The translations under genes were made by a program, and so were the position numbers. Positions 40,066 through 49,958 of a stretch of 64,000 bases of DNA are shown in pieces. Source of the stretch: Micromonospora pisi (lineage in GTDB: Bacteria > Actinomycetota > Actinomycetes > Mycobacteriales > Micromonosporaceae); contig NZ_RBKT01000001.1 in the NCBI RefSeq assembly GCF_003633685.1, forward strand, positions 3,782,001 through 3,846,000, in the 5' to 3' direction. Below the pieces are notes generated by a model. The model saw only the letters and a list, made by a program, of their open reading frames with translations. It made no database searches and was not told the DNA's origin. Each line of letters opens with the position of its first letter. Position 1 is the stretch's first letter.

Positions 40066-41357
40066 CAGTTCTCCCTCCAGGTGGCGACCCACCAGCGGGT
40101 CAACCAGCCGGTGACCAGACCGGTGAGCAGGCCGGCGACGGTCAGCAGCAACAGCAGGACCCAGCCCCGGCCCAGCCCCGGGCTGCTCGGCGCGGGCGAG
40201 AAGTCGACCACGTCGATGGTCAGCTCGACCGGCATGCCGGGGACCTGGGCGGAGGTGTTCTGGCCGGAGAAGGAGTTGCCGACCACCAGGCAGACGGTGG
40301 GCGTCGGTACGACCAGGGTGGTGCCCTCGGCCGGTTCCTCGCTGGGCTCCTCGGTCGGCTCGTCCGGCTCCGAGGCTGACCAGCGCAGGCCGGTGGAGAG
40401 GACGTCCGTACGGCCACTGCCGGCGTCCGTTCCGCGTACGAGTTCGCGGCCGTCGGTTGCGGTGGCGCGCAGCAGGACGCCGTAGTCACGGTTGAGCGGG
40501 CGGTCGAGGGCCACGCTCACCGAGGCGCGCAGTTCCTGGTCGGCCCGGACCGGGATCCGGTAGTAGCGGTGCTCCTGGAACTTCTCCCGGTCGGAGTAGA
40601 CGCCGGGGGCCAGGATCGGCGCGTTGCCACACTCACCGGCGCCGGTGACCAGTGCCGGGGTCGCGGTGTACGTGTCGTTCGCCCGGTCGACCAACTGCCG
40701 GATCCGGCCGCTGAGCTGCTCGACGCTGTTCGCCGAGGTGTACGTGCCGCCGGTGGCGGAGGCGATGCAGACGAGCTGCTTGCGTACCTTCTCGTCGGGG
40801 GCCAGGCCGAGGGTGTCGACGACCAGGTGGGTGCCCTGGGCGGCGAGTTCGCGGGCCACCTCGCACGGGTCGGGCGGGGCGCAGGTGTCCTCGCCGTCGG
40901 TGATGAGCACGATCCGTCGGGTGGTTCCGCCGGTGCCGAGGTCCTGGGCCGCGCCGCGCAGTGCGAGCCCGACCGGGGTGAAGCCGGTGGGTCGGAGCCC
41001 GGCGATGGCGGCCTTGGCCTGTTCCCGGTTGACCGGGCCGACCGGCACGATCTGCTGGGTGTCCTGGCAGCCGATCTTCTTGTCGTCGCCGGGGTAGGTG
41101 GCGCCGAGGACCCGGATGCCGAGCTGCGTCTCGTCGGGTAGCGCGTCCACCACCTCGTGGAACGCCTGCTGGGCGACGGCGATCCGGCTGCGGCCGTCGA
41201 TGTCGTTGGCCCGCATCGATCCGCTCACGTCGAGCACAAGCTCCACTTTGGGCGGCTCGGAGGTCGGTTCGTCGGCGGATGCCGGCGGAATACCAAGTGG
41301 CGTAAGGGCGGCCAGCAGTCCTAACAGGACCGCGATGGACCGTCTTATGATGATCAC
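40065..41357 (-). CDS. Secreted/anchored von Willebrand factor A protein
   Basis: The 430-residue protein has a signal peptide (SIAVLLGLLAALTPLGIPPASA), a VWA domain with intact MIDAS motif VLDVSGSMRAND and ITDGEDTC, a second external domain (about 235-390) and a C-terminal membrane helix (GWVLLLLLTVAGLLTGLVTG). Several paired cysteines suggest an extracellular fold. A Glu/Pro/Thr linker lies before the end. The GTG at 41357 is 6 nt after TAGTAT. The partner gene overlaps its stop. The ligand is unknown. Confidence 0.85.
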   Translation of the reverse strand: MIIIRRSIAVLLGLLAALTPLGIPPASADEPTSEPPKVELVLDVSGSMRANDIDGRSRIAVAQQAFHEVVDALPDETQLGIRVLGATYPGDDKKIGCQDTQQIVPVGPVNREQAKAAIAGLRPTGFTPVGLALRGAAQDLGTGGTTRRIVLITDGEDTCAPPDPCEVARELAAQGTHLVVDTLGLAPDEKVRKQLVCIASATGGTYTSANSVEQLSGRIRQLVDRANDTYTATPALVTGAGECGNAPILAPGVYSDREKFQEHRYYRIPVRADQELRASVSVALDRPLNRDYGVLLRATATDGRELVRGTDAGSGRTDVLSTGLRWSASEPDEPTEEPSEEPAEGTTLVVPTPTVCLVVGNSFSGQNTSAQVPGMPVELTIDVVDFSPAPSSPGLGRGWVLLLLLTVAGLLTGLVTGWLTRWWVATWREN

Positions 41358-41363
41358 GCCGAG

Positions 41364-41369
41364 ATACTA
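41364..41369 (-). promoter_or_regulatory. Candidate -10 of leaderless VWA gene
   Basis: Minus-strand TAGTAT is followed by 6 nt and then the GTG at 41357. Confidence 0.5.
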
Positions 41370-41430
41370 GTGAGGATCGAATGGGTGCTATCTCAGTGGT
41401 ATCGGCCGAATCCGGCAGCCGGTACGGGCG

Positions 41431-41667
41431 TCAGTTGTCGCTGGTCGCGGCCCAGCTCGCCGCCGCGACGCAGAGCAGCAGCACGATGCCGCCCTTGCTC
41501 GCCGCGATCCGGATCAGTGCCCAGGCCGCCTTGCGCATGCCGGGAACGCTCGCCTTCGTCTTGCGGTAGTCCGCCCAGGAGCGGCGGGCGACGGCGTACG
41601 CGATCCCGGCCGTCAGGCCGAGCAGCACTCCGATGGCCAACATGGCTGCCGTCAGGGAGCGTTCCAC
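41431..41667 (-). CDS. Small two-TM membrane protein, 78 aa
   Basis: The product MERSLTAAMLAIGVLLGLTAG has two hydrophobic helices separated by a basic stretch (ARRSWADYRKTKASVPGMRK) that would face the cytoplasm. I do not know the family. It is on the same strand as the VWA pair but separated by 73 bp. Start at a GTG (41667). Confidence 0.6.
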   Translation of the reverse strand: MERSLTAAMLAIGVLLGLTAGIAYAVARRSWADYRKTKASVPGMRKAAWALIRIAASKGGIVLLLCVAAASWAATSDN

Positions 41668-41784
41668 CAGGTCAGTGTGGTAGCGATGGACGAATCGCCG
41701 CTATCCCCCGTTCGGTGCATATAGTCATGAATCACTCTCATAATCGAGCTGCCCGCCTGCCCTCGTGTATGCCACGATCTGCCG

Positions 41785-42435
41785 ATGCGCAACGAGCCGG
41801 AACCAGCCCCGGCGCGCAAGTACCCGCGTACCCACCACCTGCCGGACTCCCCCGGCGCGACCAGCGACGACCGGATCCTCACCGACCTCGACGGGTTCAC
41901 CGGCGAACTGGTGGTGACGGAGAAGATGGACGGTGGAAACGTCACCTTCACCCGCGACCTGATGTACGCCCGCTCGGTCGACTCCGGCACGCACCCCTGG
42001 GACCGGCCGGCGAAAGCGCTCTGGGCGCGGGTGGCACACGAGATCCCGTACGGCTGGCGGATCTGCGGCGAATCGGTGTGGGCCCGGCGCAGTGTGGCGT
42101 ACACCGATCTGCCCGGTGTCTTCCTGGTCTTCGCGGTCTGGGACGCCACGCACACGCTCCGGAGCTGGGACGAGACCGTCGAGTGGGCAGCCCTGCTGGA
42201 GCTGCCGCTCGTGCCCGTACTCCATCGCGGCCCCGACCTGGCCACGGCCCGCGCGGCCTGGTCGCGGCAGCGCGACGCCGACGGATCGGAGGGCTTCGTC
42301 GTGCGCACGGCAGCGCCGATCCCGGAGGCCGAGTTCGGCCGCCGGGTCGCCAAATGGGTACGCCCACAGCACGTCCGCACCGAGGCGTCCTGGCGGCACC
42401 GCGACGACTTCGCCGTCAACGGCTTCGCCCACTGA
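41785..42435 (+). CDS. RNA ligase family protein
   Basis: The 216-residue protein has the nucleotidyltransferase motif I EKMDGGNVTF with the adenylated lysine, RICGESVWARRS (motif III region), SEGFVVRT (motif IV) and KWVRPQH (motif V), the set of the T4-Rnl-like/RNA-ligase family. It should join RNA ends with ATP. No kinase/phosphatase partner is next to it, but a tRNA gene and an ASCH protein lie within 2 kb. The ATG at 41785 follows CACGAT by 6 nt. Confidence 0.85.
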   Translation: MRNEPEPAPARKYPRTHHLPDSPGATSDDRILTDLDGFTGELVVTEKMDGGNVTFTRDLMYARSVDSGTHPWDRPAKALWARVAHEIPYGWRICGESVWARRSVAYTDLPGVFLVFAVWDATHTLRSWDETVEWAALLELPLVPVLHRGPDLATARAAWSRQRDADGSEGFVVRTAAPIPEAEFGRRVAKWVRPQHVRTEASWRHRDDFAVNGFAH

Positions 42436-42444
42436 GGCGCACGA

Positions 42445-43026
42445 TCAGCTGGTGGCGGTGAACCGGACCTTCAGTCGATGGGCCTGCACCAGCTCCACCA
42501 GGCGTGGACTGCACACCATGGTCCGGTAGCGGGCGTCGCGGGCGATCAGGAACTGGTTGGCGTACTCCTCCCGGAAGAAGGGCTCGGCCAGGATCGGGGC
42601 GCCGCCACCGGCCGACGGGCGCTGCCGGGACCGGGCCTCGTCGATCAACGGCAGCACGGTCCTCACCCGGGCGACCGAGTAGTCGTCGAACTCCTCGTCC
42701 CGGCAGCGCACCACACAGCGGTGGAACTCCAGGTCCCGCTCGAGTTCCGACCCGATCGCCGCGACAAACGCGGCGGAGAAGATGGGAATGCGTACGCTCG
42801 CCGTCAGGTAGTCGGCCTCGCGGACCAGGCGTGACGACAACCCGCTCTGGGCGCGCGCGACCACGTTCGTGTGCCGCAGGAAAGCGTCGTCACCGTTGTT
42901 GTGCACGAAGTAGGTGGCGAGCCGGTGGCTGGTGCCCGGACTCGGCTCGCCGGTCCGGGCCGAGACGAAGTCGAGCAGGTCCGGCACCCGGGCCAGGGTC
43001 GGCGAGGTGAGGTAGTGGTAGGCCAC
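42445..43026 (-). CDS. Uncharacterised protein downstream of ASCH gene
   Basis: The 193-residue protein starts VAYHYLTSPTLARVPDLLDF at a GTG only 1 bp after the ASCH stop and ends RYRTMVCSPRLVELVQAHRLKVRF. It is predicted soluble, with no signal or membrane segment. The last 40 residues faintly recall immunity proteins of the Imm11/DUF1629 type, not enough to assign. The two genes are clearly one transcription unit. Confidence 0.6.
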   Translation of the reverse strand: MAYHYLTSPTLARVPDLLDFVSARTGEPSPGTSHRLATYFVHNNGDDAFLRHTNVVARAQSGLSSRLVREADYLTASVRIPIFSAAFVAAIGSELERDLEFHRCVVRCRDEEFDDYSVARVRTVLPLIDEARSRQRPSAGGGAPILAEPFFREEYANQFLIARDARYRTMVCSPRLVELVQAHRLKVRFTATS

Positions 43027-43027
43027 G

Positions 43028-43441
43028 TCAGAACCGCTCCACGACCCTGAAACGCTGCGCCACCGCGCGAGTGTCGTCGTCGACGCTGAACGACGGATCA
43101 CCCAGGAAGTCGCGGTATTCGGCACTGTGCCAGAACTGCTCGTGGCCGGTCCGCCAGTCGGCGACGGAGGTGAACCCCTCACCCTCGTCGATGGCGTGGG
43201 CCAGGTCCACGTCACCGAGCCGGACGACCCGTACGTCGGTGAGTTCGATGACCGCGACGGGGTGGTCCGCCGAGTCGACCACCACCTTCCGTTGCCCGGC
43301 AACCGGCAGTGGTTCCTGTTCGAGCTGGTAGTCGATTTCCAGTCCGGTGGTCGAGGTCTTCGTACCGTTCAGGATGGCCGCGACCAACTGATCGCGCAGT
43401 GGCCCAGGAAAGGCGAATTCGGCCTTCGGCAGGTCATGCAT
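43028..43441 (-). CDS. ASCH domain protein
   Basis: The 137-residue protein has the ASCH pattern: GPLRDQLVAAILNGTKTSTTG with the conserved G-x-K-x-x-T, VAVIELTDVRVVRLGDVDLAHAIDEGEGF and FWHSAEYRDFLG. ASCH domains are thought to bind RNA or modified nucleotides. The ATG at 43441 is preferred over a TTG two codons earlier. It heads the unit with the uncharacterised gene behind it. Confidence 0.85.
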   Translation of the reverse strand: MHDLPKAEFAFPGPLRDQLVAAILNGTKTSTTGLEIDYQLEQEPLPVAGQRKVVVDSADHPVAVIELTDVRVVRLGDVDLAHAIDEGEGFTSVADWRTGHEQFWHSAEYRDFLGDPSFSVDDDTRAVAQRFRVVERF

Positions 43442-43538
43442 CCCCAAAGGCTACCGATTGATCCGGCGTACCGACCCGCTCGAAATCGGCGGCGGAGCCG
43501 ATCACGTGCATCCAGCAGCGGGTCAGGCGTAGCCGACC

Positions 43539-43544
43539 TATGTT
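43539..43544 (+). promoter_or_regulatory. Candidate -10 of leaderless small gene
   Basis: TATGTT is followed by 6 nt and then the GTG at 43551. Confidence 0.45.
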
Positions 43545-43550
43545 GGTGAG

Positions 43551-43778
43551 GTGACCACTGGCGGAAGTTCCATGGATACGCAGACGATCCCGCACGGGAT
43601 CTGGACCCGGGTGGGCGACACCGGGGTCGAGGCGTACCAGGACACCGGCGTGGAAGTCGTGGTCTACGTCGATGCCGAGGAGGGTGAGATCACCGTGCCG
43701 GTCGCCTCCGCGCTCCACCTCCAGTTCCGCGCCGCGCTGACCCGACTCAGCGACGAAGACGAGGTATGGGGCAGGTAA
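43551..43778 (+). CDS. Small conserved-looking acidic protein, 75 aa
   Basis: The product MTTGGSSMDTQTIPHGIWTR is acidic and predicted to form a small beta-rich fold (GVEVVVYVDAEEGEITVPV) followed by a helix (ALHLQFRAALTRL). I do not recognise it. The GTG at 43551 lies 6 nt after TATGTT; the ATG at 43572 is an alternative. It lies between the divergent ASCH gene and the tRNA. Confidence 0.55.
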   Translation: MTTGGSSMDTQTIPHGIWTRVGDTGVEAYQDTGVEVVVYVDAEEGEITVPVASALHLQFRAALTRLSDEDEVWGR

Positions 43779-43845
43779 CGTCCCTCGATCCCGCCCCGGA
43801 CCGTCCGGGGCACGGGCCAGCCGGGGAGGCCCCTGCTGGCGGTGT

Positions 43846-43922
43846 TGGAGCCCCCGGCCGGGATCGAACCGGCGACATCCCGCTTACAAGGCGGGTGCTC
43901 TGGCCAGCTGAGCTACAGGGGC
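43846..43922 (-). tRNA. tRNA-Thr (anticodon TGT), CCA encoded
   Basis: Read on the minus strand, GCCCCTG (5' acceptor) pairs with CGGGGGC; the anticodon stem CCCGC/GCGGG holds the loop CTTGTAA with anticodon TGT (threonine, codon ACA); the T-arm has GGTTCGATCC. CCA is encoded at the 3' end (43846-43848). Confidence 0.95.
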
Positions 43923-44244
43923 AGTGTTCCGGGGGTCAGCATAGCCAGTGCGCTCGTGATCCCAGCGACGCCACGGGCGTAGGCCGGGAAACTCGCCAAC
44001 TCCGCCCCGCCCATTGATGGCCCCGCGTGCCCCAATGCCCGAAATGTGAGTCGTTCGCATCTCTCCGTACGTCTCTGACCTTGGCAGGGTGGGCAGAGCG
44101 GATTACGGTGGCGTGACGGACGACATGCCGACCACCCCCAGTGGCCGCCCGGCGGGTCGTCCGGACCGGCGCGGCCCCCGCACCGGTGGCTCCTTCACTC
44201 GGATCGTCCGGCACGTTCCTGCCGGTGAAAGGAAGCGCTTCACC
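43923..44244. other. Intergenic region upstream of MsiK-like gene
   Basis: This stretch holds the tRNA 5' flank on the minus side and, on the plus side, a promoter candidate at 44081-44109. The frame open from 44089 into the ATPase gene has no coding support before 44245, so a leader of about 130 nt is likely. Confidence 0.45.
44081..44109 (+). promoter_or_regulatory. Candidate promoter of MsiK-like gene
   Basis: TTGGCA (44081-44086) and TACGGT (44104-44109) have the ideal 17-nt spacing. Confidence 0.55.
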
Positions 44245-45336
<1,092 letters not shown>

Positions 45337-45347
45337 GCTAGTCGAAA

Positions 45348-45391
45348 CAGGTCGAGGGGCGGTCCGTGCGAGCGGGCCACCCCTCGGCCTG
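45348..45391. terminator. Bidirectional hairpin between MsiK-like and RecD2 genes
   Basis: A long stem (arms about 19 bp with three mismatches, 45348-45366 against 45373-45391, loop TGCGAG) fills the gap between two convergent stop codons. Confidence 0.7.
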
Positions 45392-47689
45392 TCACTGTGC
45401 GGCGGAGACCAGCCGGTGGGTCAGGGCGGTGTGGCGCCGCCCGGTCCCGGCGGTACGGACCGCGATCGCGATCGCCTTGCGTGAACCGGCCAGCACGACG
45501 AGCTTCCGCGCCCGGGTGACCGCCGTGTAGAGCAGGTTGCGCTGCAACATGGTGTACGAACTCATCGACACCGGCACCACCACCGCCGGATACTCACTCC
45601 CCTGCGAGCGGTGCACCGTGATCGCGTACGCGTGCTGCAACTCGTCGAGCTCGTCGAAGTCGTACGTCAGGTCCTCGTCCTCGTCGGTGCGGACGGTGAG
45701 CTGGCGGTCTTCGCCGCTGAGCGCGGTGACCACGCCGACGGTGCCGTTGAAGACCCCGGCCCTGCCCTTGTCGTAGTTGTTCCGGATCTGGATCACCTTG
45801 TCGCCGACCCGGAACACCCTGGCCCCGTGCCGCCGCTCCGGCATCGACTCCCGGTGCGGGGCGAGCGCCTCCTGGAGGATCGTGTTGAGGTTGCCGGCGC
45901 CGGCCGGGCCCCGGTGCATCGGGGTGAGCACCTGGATGTCGCGCGGATGCAGCTTGAACTTGCGTGGGATGCGGCGGGCGACGATGTCCACCACCAGCTT
46001 CGCGGTCTCCTCCGGTTCGTCTACCGGGAAGAGGAAGAAGTCGGGATACTCGCCGATCGCGGGCGGCTGACCCGCGTTGATCCGGTGAGCGTTCACCACC
46101 ACCCCGGACTCCTGGGCCTGCCGGAAGATCTTTGTCAGGCGTACCCGGGGAATGCTCTCGGCGCCGAGGATGTCGCGCAGCACCTCGCCGGCACCGACCG
46201 AGGGCAACTGGTCCACGTCGCCGACCAGCAGCAGGTGCGCGCCCGGCGCCACCGCCTTGACCAGCTTGTTGGCGAGGATCAGGTCGAGCATCGACGCCTC
46301 GTCGACCACGACCAGGTCGGCGTCGATCGGGTTGTCCCGGTCGTGGGTCGGTTCGCCGCCGGGTCGCAGTTGCAGCAGCCGGTGCACGGTGGCGGCCGGG
46401 TGCCCGGTCAGTTCGGTCATCCGTTTCGCGGCCCGCCCGGTCGGCGCCGCCAGCACGATCTTCGCCTGCTTCGCCGCGGCGAGCGCGATGATGGACTTGA
46501 CCGTGAAGGACTTGCCGCAGCCGGGTCCGCCGGTGAGGACGGCGACCTTCGCGGTGAGGGCGAGCCGGACCGCCCGTTCCTGCTCCTCGGCCAGGTCGGC
46601 GCCGGTTCTGGTACGCAACCAGGCGAGCGCCCTGTCCCAGTCGACCCCGGCGAACGCCGGCATCCGGTCACTGCGGTGGTTGAGTAGCCGGAGCAGGCTG
46701 TTGGCGAGCGCGGTCTCGGCCCGGTGGAACGGCACCAGGTACACCGCCGGAATGGTCCCGCCCTCCGTGCTCGGGTTCGGCACCTGTTCGCGTACCACGC
46801 CCTCCTCGGTGACCAGGGTGTCGAGGCAGGTGCGGACCAGGTCGGCGGGGACCTGGAGGATCTCGGTGGCGTCGGCGACCAGGTTCGGCTCGGGCAGGTA
46901 ACAGTGACCGCTGTCGGTCGCCTCGGAGAGGGTGTACTGGATGCCGGCCTGGACCCGTTGCGGGCTGTCGTGCGGGATGCCGACGGCCTGGGCGATGGTG
47001 TCGGCGGTCTTGAAGCCGATCCCCCACACGTCGGCGGCCAGCCGGTACGGCTCGTCGCGGACCACGGCGACGGACTTGTCGCCGTACTTCTTGTAGATCC
47101 GTACGGCCAGCGAGGTGGAGACTCCGACGCCCTGAAGGAAGATCATTACTTCCTTGATCGCCTTCTGTTCCTCCCAGGCCGCGCCGATCATCGCGGTACG
47201 TTTCTTGCCGAGCCCGTGCACCTCGACCAGCCGCCCCGGCTCCTCCTCGATGATCCGTAGGGTCTCCGCCCCGAACAGCTCCACGATCCGGGCCGCCATC
47301 TTCGGTCCGATCCCCTTGATCAGCCCCGAGCCGAGGTAACGCTCGATGCCCTGGATCGTCGCCGGCAGCACCGTCGTGTACGAGTGCACCTCGAACTGCC
47401 GCCCGTACTTCGGGTGCGAGCCCCAGCGCCCGACCAGCCGCAGGCTCTCCCCGGGCTGCGCACCGAGCAGCGCGCCGACCACGGTGAGCAGGTCGTTGCC
47501 GGAGCGTTCGGTGGCCACCCGTGCGATCGTGTAGCCGGTCTCCTCGTTGGCGTACGTGATCCGCTCCAACACCGCTTCCAGCACGGCGGCGGGCTGTCGA
47601 CCCGCCGCCGACGTGGCTGCGACTCCGGCGCCCCCGGCGGTTGCGGCTGTTGCTGCGGCTCCGGCGGATCCGGTCGCGGTCAGGCTCAC
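45392..47689 (-). CDS. recD2: RecD-like ATP-dependent DNA helicase (RecD2)
   Basis: The 765-residue protein has the RecD2 N-terminal region with tandem helix-hairpin-helix segments (GSGLIKGIGPKMAARIVELFG and EVHGLGKKRT), then SF1B helicase motifs: I GGPGCGKSF (about 387), II VVVDEASML (about 460), III GDVDQLPSVG, and VI-like YTAVTRARK. It unwinds DNA 5'-3'. The GTG at 47689 lies 6 nt after CATGAT without a Shine-Dalgarno. The first 30 residues are Ala/Gly-rich and may not be conserved. Confidence 0.92.
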   Translation of the reverse strand: MSLTATGSAGAAATAATAGGAGVAATSAAGRQPAAVLEAVLERITYANEETGYTIARVATERSGNDLLTVVGALLGAQPGESLRLVGRWGSHPKYGRQFEVHSYTTVLPATIQGIERYLGSGLIKGIGPKMAARIVELFGAETLRIIEEEPGRLVEVHGLGKKRTAMIGAAWEEQKAIKEVMIFLQGVGVSTSLAVRIYKKYGDKSVAVVRDEPYRLAADVWGIGFKTADTIAQAVGIPHDSPQRVQAGIQYTLSEATDSGHCYLPEPNLVADATEILQVPADLVRTCLDTLVTEEGVVREQVPNPSTEGGTIPAVYLVPFHRAETALANSLLRLLNHRSDRMPAFAGVDWDRALAWLRTRTGADLAEEQERAVRLALTAKVAVLTGGPGCGKSFTVKSIIALAAAKQAKIVLAAPTGRAAKRMTELTGHPAATVHRLLQLRPGGEPTHDRDNPIDADLVVVDEASMLDLILANKLVKAVAPGAHLLLVGDVDQLPSVGAGEVLRDILGAESIPRVRLTKIFRQAQESGVVVNAHRINAGQPPAIGEYPDFFLFPVDEPEETAKLVVDIVARRIPRKFKLHPRDIQVLTPMHRGPAGAGNLNTILQEALAPHRESMPERRHGARVFRVGDKVIQIRNNYDKGRAGVFNGTVGVVTALSGEDRQLTVRTDEDEDLTYDFDELDELQHAYAITVHRSQGSEYPAVVVPVSMSSYTMLQRNLLYTAVTRARKLVVLAGSRKAIAIAVRTAGTGRRHTALTHRLVSAAQ

Positions 47690-47695
47690 CCGGAC

Positions 47696-47701
47696 ATCAT
47701 G
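47696..47701 (-). promoter_or_regulatory. Candidate -10 of leaderless recD2
   Basis: Minus-strand CATGAT is followed by 6 nt and then the GTG at 47689. CATGAT keeps the key A and T of the -10 box. Confidence 0.35.
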
Positions 47702-47751
47702 CCGGACCGGGGCTCAGCAGGACCGTGTGACCGGCGCCGAGGTCCGGGCGG

Positions 47752-48867
47752 TCAGCGCAGCTTGGCGTAGAAGGTGCGCAGGTCCCCGGCGAGCACGTCC
47801 GGGGCGATGTGCGCGGCGTAGTGGCCGCCGGGGCCGTACGACTTCCAGTGCACGATGTTGCGGTGGTCGCGCTCGGCGAACGTACGCATGGAGACGAAGT
47901 CGCCCTCGAACATCGCCACCCCGATCGGCACCGTGGTCGGCTCCGTAGGGTGCTCGGCCTTCGCGTCCTCGTAGTAGAACCGGGTCGCCGAGGTCGCGGT
48001 GCCGGTGAGCCAGTAGAGCATCGTGTTGGTCAGCACGAAGTCGGCGTCCACGTCGGCGGCGTCACCGAAGAGTTGCGCGTTCCAGCCGAGCAGCCCGACC
48101 GGCGAGTCGAAGATCCCGTACGACAGGGTCTGCGGCTGCTGCGAGAGCAGGGCGTTGAACGACATCTTGTTGTCGTAGAACCACTGGAGCCTCTCCAGCG
48201 CCTTCTGGTCCTCCGGCGTGATCCTCGCGAACTCGGCCGGGTCGCCGGACGGGAACGAGAAGATCTGGGTCACGTGTACGCCGACCACGTGCTCCGGGTC
48301 GATCCGGCCCAGTTCGGGCGAGACGAACGAACCACCGTCGTTGCCGACCGCGCCGAACCGGTCGTAACCGAGCCGTCGCATCAGCTCCGCCCACGCCCTC
48401 GCGGTGCGGTAACGGTTCCAGCCCCGCTCGTGGGTCGGACCGGAGAAGCCGAAGCCGGGCAACGAGGGGATCACCAGGTGGAACGCCTGCGACCCGTCGA
48501 CCGGGTTGGTCAGCGGCTCGATCACGTTGAGGTATTCCACAACCGAACCGGGCCAGCCGTGGGTCAGGATCAGCGGCAGCGCGTCGGCGTGCGGGGAGCG
48601 TACGTGCAGGAAGTGGATGTTCTGCCCGTCGACCTCGGTGGTGAACTGCGGGTACTGGTTGATTTTCGCCTCCCAGGCCCGCCAGTCGTACCCGTCGCGC
48701 CAGTACTCGGCGAGCTCGCGCACGTACGCCACCGGCACGCCGTAGTCCCAGCCGGCGTCCGGGATCTCGTCCGGCCAGCGGGTGCGGCCGAGCCGGTCGG
48801 AGAGGTCGTCCAGGTCGGCCTGCGGGATGTCGATGCGGAAGGGCTTGACCTCGGTGTTCTCGCTCAT
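47752..48867 (-). CDS. Epoxide hydrolase (EHN-type alpha/beta hydrolase)
   Basis: The 371-residue enzyme has the N-terminal EHN domain (FRIDIPQADLDDLSDRLGRTRWPDE), oxyanion motif THGWPGSVVEY, nucleophile Asp in GNDGGSF and the terminal histidine in GPGGHYAAH. It opens epoxides with water through a covalent aspartyl ester. It is divergent from a WYL-domain regulator, which probably controls it. The ATG at 48867 lies 7 nt after TAGCGT. Confidence 0.9.
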   Translation of the reverse strand: MSENTEVKPFRIDIPQADLDDLSDRLGRTRWPDEIPDAGWDYGVPVAYVRELAEYWRDGYDWRAWEAKINQYPQFTTEVDGQNIHFLHVRSPHADALPLILTHGWPGSVVEYLNVIEPLTNPVDGSQAFHLVIPSLPGFGFSGPTHERGWNRYRTARAWAELMRRLGYDRFGAVGNDGGSFVSPELGRIDPEHVVGVHVTQIFSFPSGDPAEFARITPEDQKALERLQWFYDNKMSFNALLSQQPQTLSYGIFDSPVGLLGWNAQLFGDAADVDADFVLTNTMLYWLTGTATSATRFYYEDAKAEHPTEPTTVPIGVAMFEGDFVSMRTFAERDHRNIVHWKSYGPGGHYAAHIAPDVLAGDLRTFYAKLR

Positions 48868-48874
48868 GTCGACA

Positions 48875-48880
48875 ACGCTA
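48875..48880 (-). promoter_or_regulatory. Candidate -10 of leaderless epoxide hydrolase gene
   Basis: Minus-strand TAGCGT is followed by 7 nt and then the ATG at 48867. Confidence 0.4.
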
Positions 48881-48931
48881 CGGACCCTTCCGGTCAGCTT
48901 CTGTCCGGAAGCCCTGGCAGACTCTCAGAAC

Positions 48932-49897
48932 ATGTTGGAGACCTCGGCGCGGCTGCTACGTCTGCTGTCGTTGTTGCAGGCCAGGCGGGACTGGGCCGGC
49001 GCCGCGCTGGCCGAACGGCTCCAGGTGAGCGAACGGACCGTACGCCGCGACATCGACCGGCTGCGCGAACTCGGCTACCCCGTGCACGCCAGCCGGGGCA
49101 CCGACGGTGGTTACCGACTCGGCGCGGGCGCCGCCATGCCGCCGCTGCTGCTCGACGACGAGGAGGCGGTGGCCGTGGCGGTCGGCCTGCGTACGGCCGC
49201 CGGTGGCACCATCACCGGCATCGAGGAGTCGTCGGTACGCGCGCTCACCAAACTCGAACAGGTGCTGCCGGCCCGACTACGGGCCCGGGTCAACGCGTTG
49301 CAGACGTACACCGAGCCGGTGCCGGCGGACCGCCCCGGACCGGTGGTCGACCCGGCCGTACTGACCACGCTCGTAGCGGCCTGCCGGGACTCCGAACGAC
49401 TCCGGTTCGACTACCGGGCCCATGACGGGACCGGCGCCGTCCGGGCGGTCGAGCCGTACCGGCTGGTCTCGTGGGGACGCCGCTGGTACCTGCTCGCCTG
49501 GGACGTCGACCGGCAGGACTGGCGTACGTTCCGGGTCGACCGGATCCGGCCCCGTACGCCCACCGGGCCGCGTTTCCCGCCACGCGATCCACCGGAGGGA
49601 GGCGCCGCCGCGTACGTCTCCCGGGGTGTCTCGGCTGCGGCCTGGCGCTACCGGTCCCGCGTCCTGGTGTACGCGCCCGCGGAGGTGGTGGCCGAGCGGA
49701 TCAACCCGGCGGTTGGTGTGGTGGAGGCGCTGGACGACCACACCTGTGTGCTGAACACCGGCGCGGACAGCGTGCAGACGCTCGCGGTGTACCTCGGCCT
49801 GCTCGGCGTCGACTTCGACGTCACCGAGCCCCCCGAACTCGTCGAGCACCTACGGACCCTGGCCGTCCGCTACGGACGTGCCACACCGACCGGTTAG
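48932..49897 (+). CDS. HTH/WYL-domain transcriptional regulator
   Basis: The 321-residue protein has an N-terminal DeoR-like winged helix (RLLRLLSLLQARRDWAGAALAERLQVSERTVRRDIDRLRELG), then a WYL domain with EPYRLVSWGRRWYLLAWDVDRQDWRTFRVDRI and a WCX C-terminal domain. Such proteins sense small ligands or nucleic acids and regulate neighbours; the divergent epoxide hydrolase gene is the likely target. The ATG at 48932 follows GACTCT by 6 nt. Confidence 0.9.
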   Translation: MLETSARLLRLLSLLQARRDWAGAALAERLQVSERTVRRDIDRLRELGYPVHASRGTDGGYRLGAGAAMPPLLLDDEEAVAVAVGLRTAAGGTITGIEESSVRALTKLEQVLPARLRARVNALQTYTEPVPADRPGPVVDPAVLTTLVAACRDSERLRFDYRAHDGTGAVRAVEPYRLVSWGRRWYLLAWDVDRQDWRTFRVDRIRPRTPTGPRFPPRDPPEGGAAAYVSRGVSAAAWRYRSRVLVYAPAEVVAERINPAVGVVEALDDHTCVLNTGADSVQTLAVYLGLLGVDFDVTEPPELVEHLRTLAVRYGRATPTG

Positions 49898-49958
49898 GCG
49901 TGCCCAGTAACCTGGCTGGCCGGCGCCGCCTCCTCGGTCGGCCGCCGAGGTCCTTCGG

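Noticed and set aside
42445-43441. ASCH plus unknown gene as a defence or immunity system
   Set aside because: No nuclease, toxin or phage-defence core gene is next to it, and the immunity-protein likeness of the second gene is only a short, weak pattern.
44089-44244. N-terminal extension of the MsiK-like ATPase
   Set aside because: The extra 52 residues are Arg/Gly/Pro-rich, unlike the family, and a ribosome site fixes the start at 44245.
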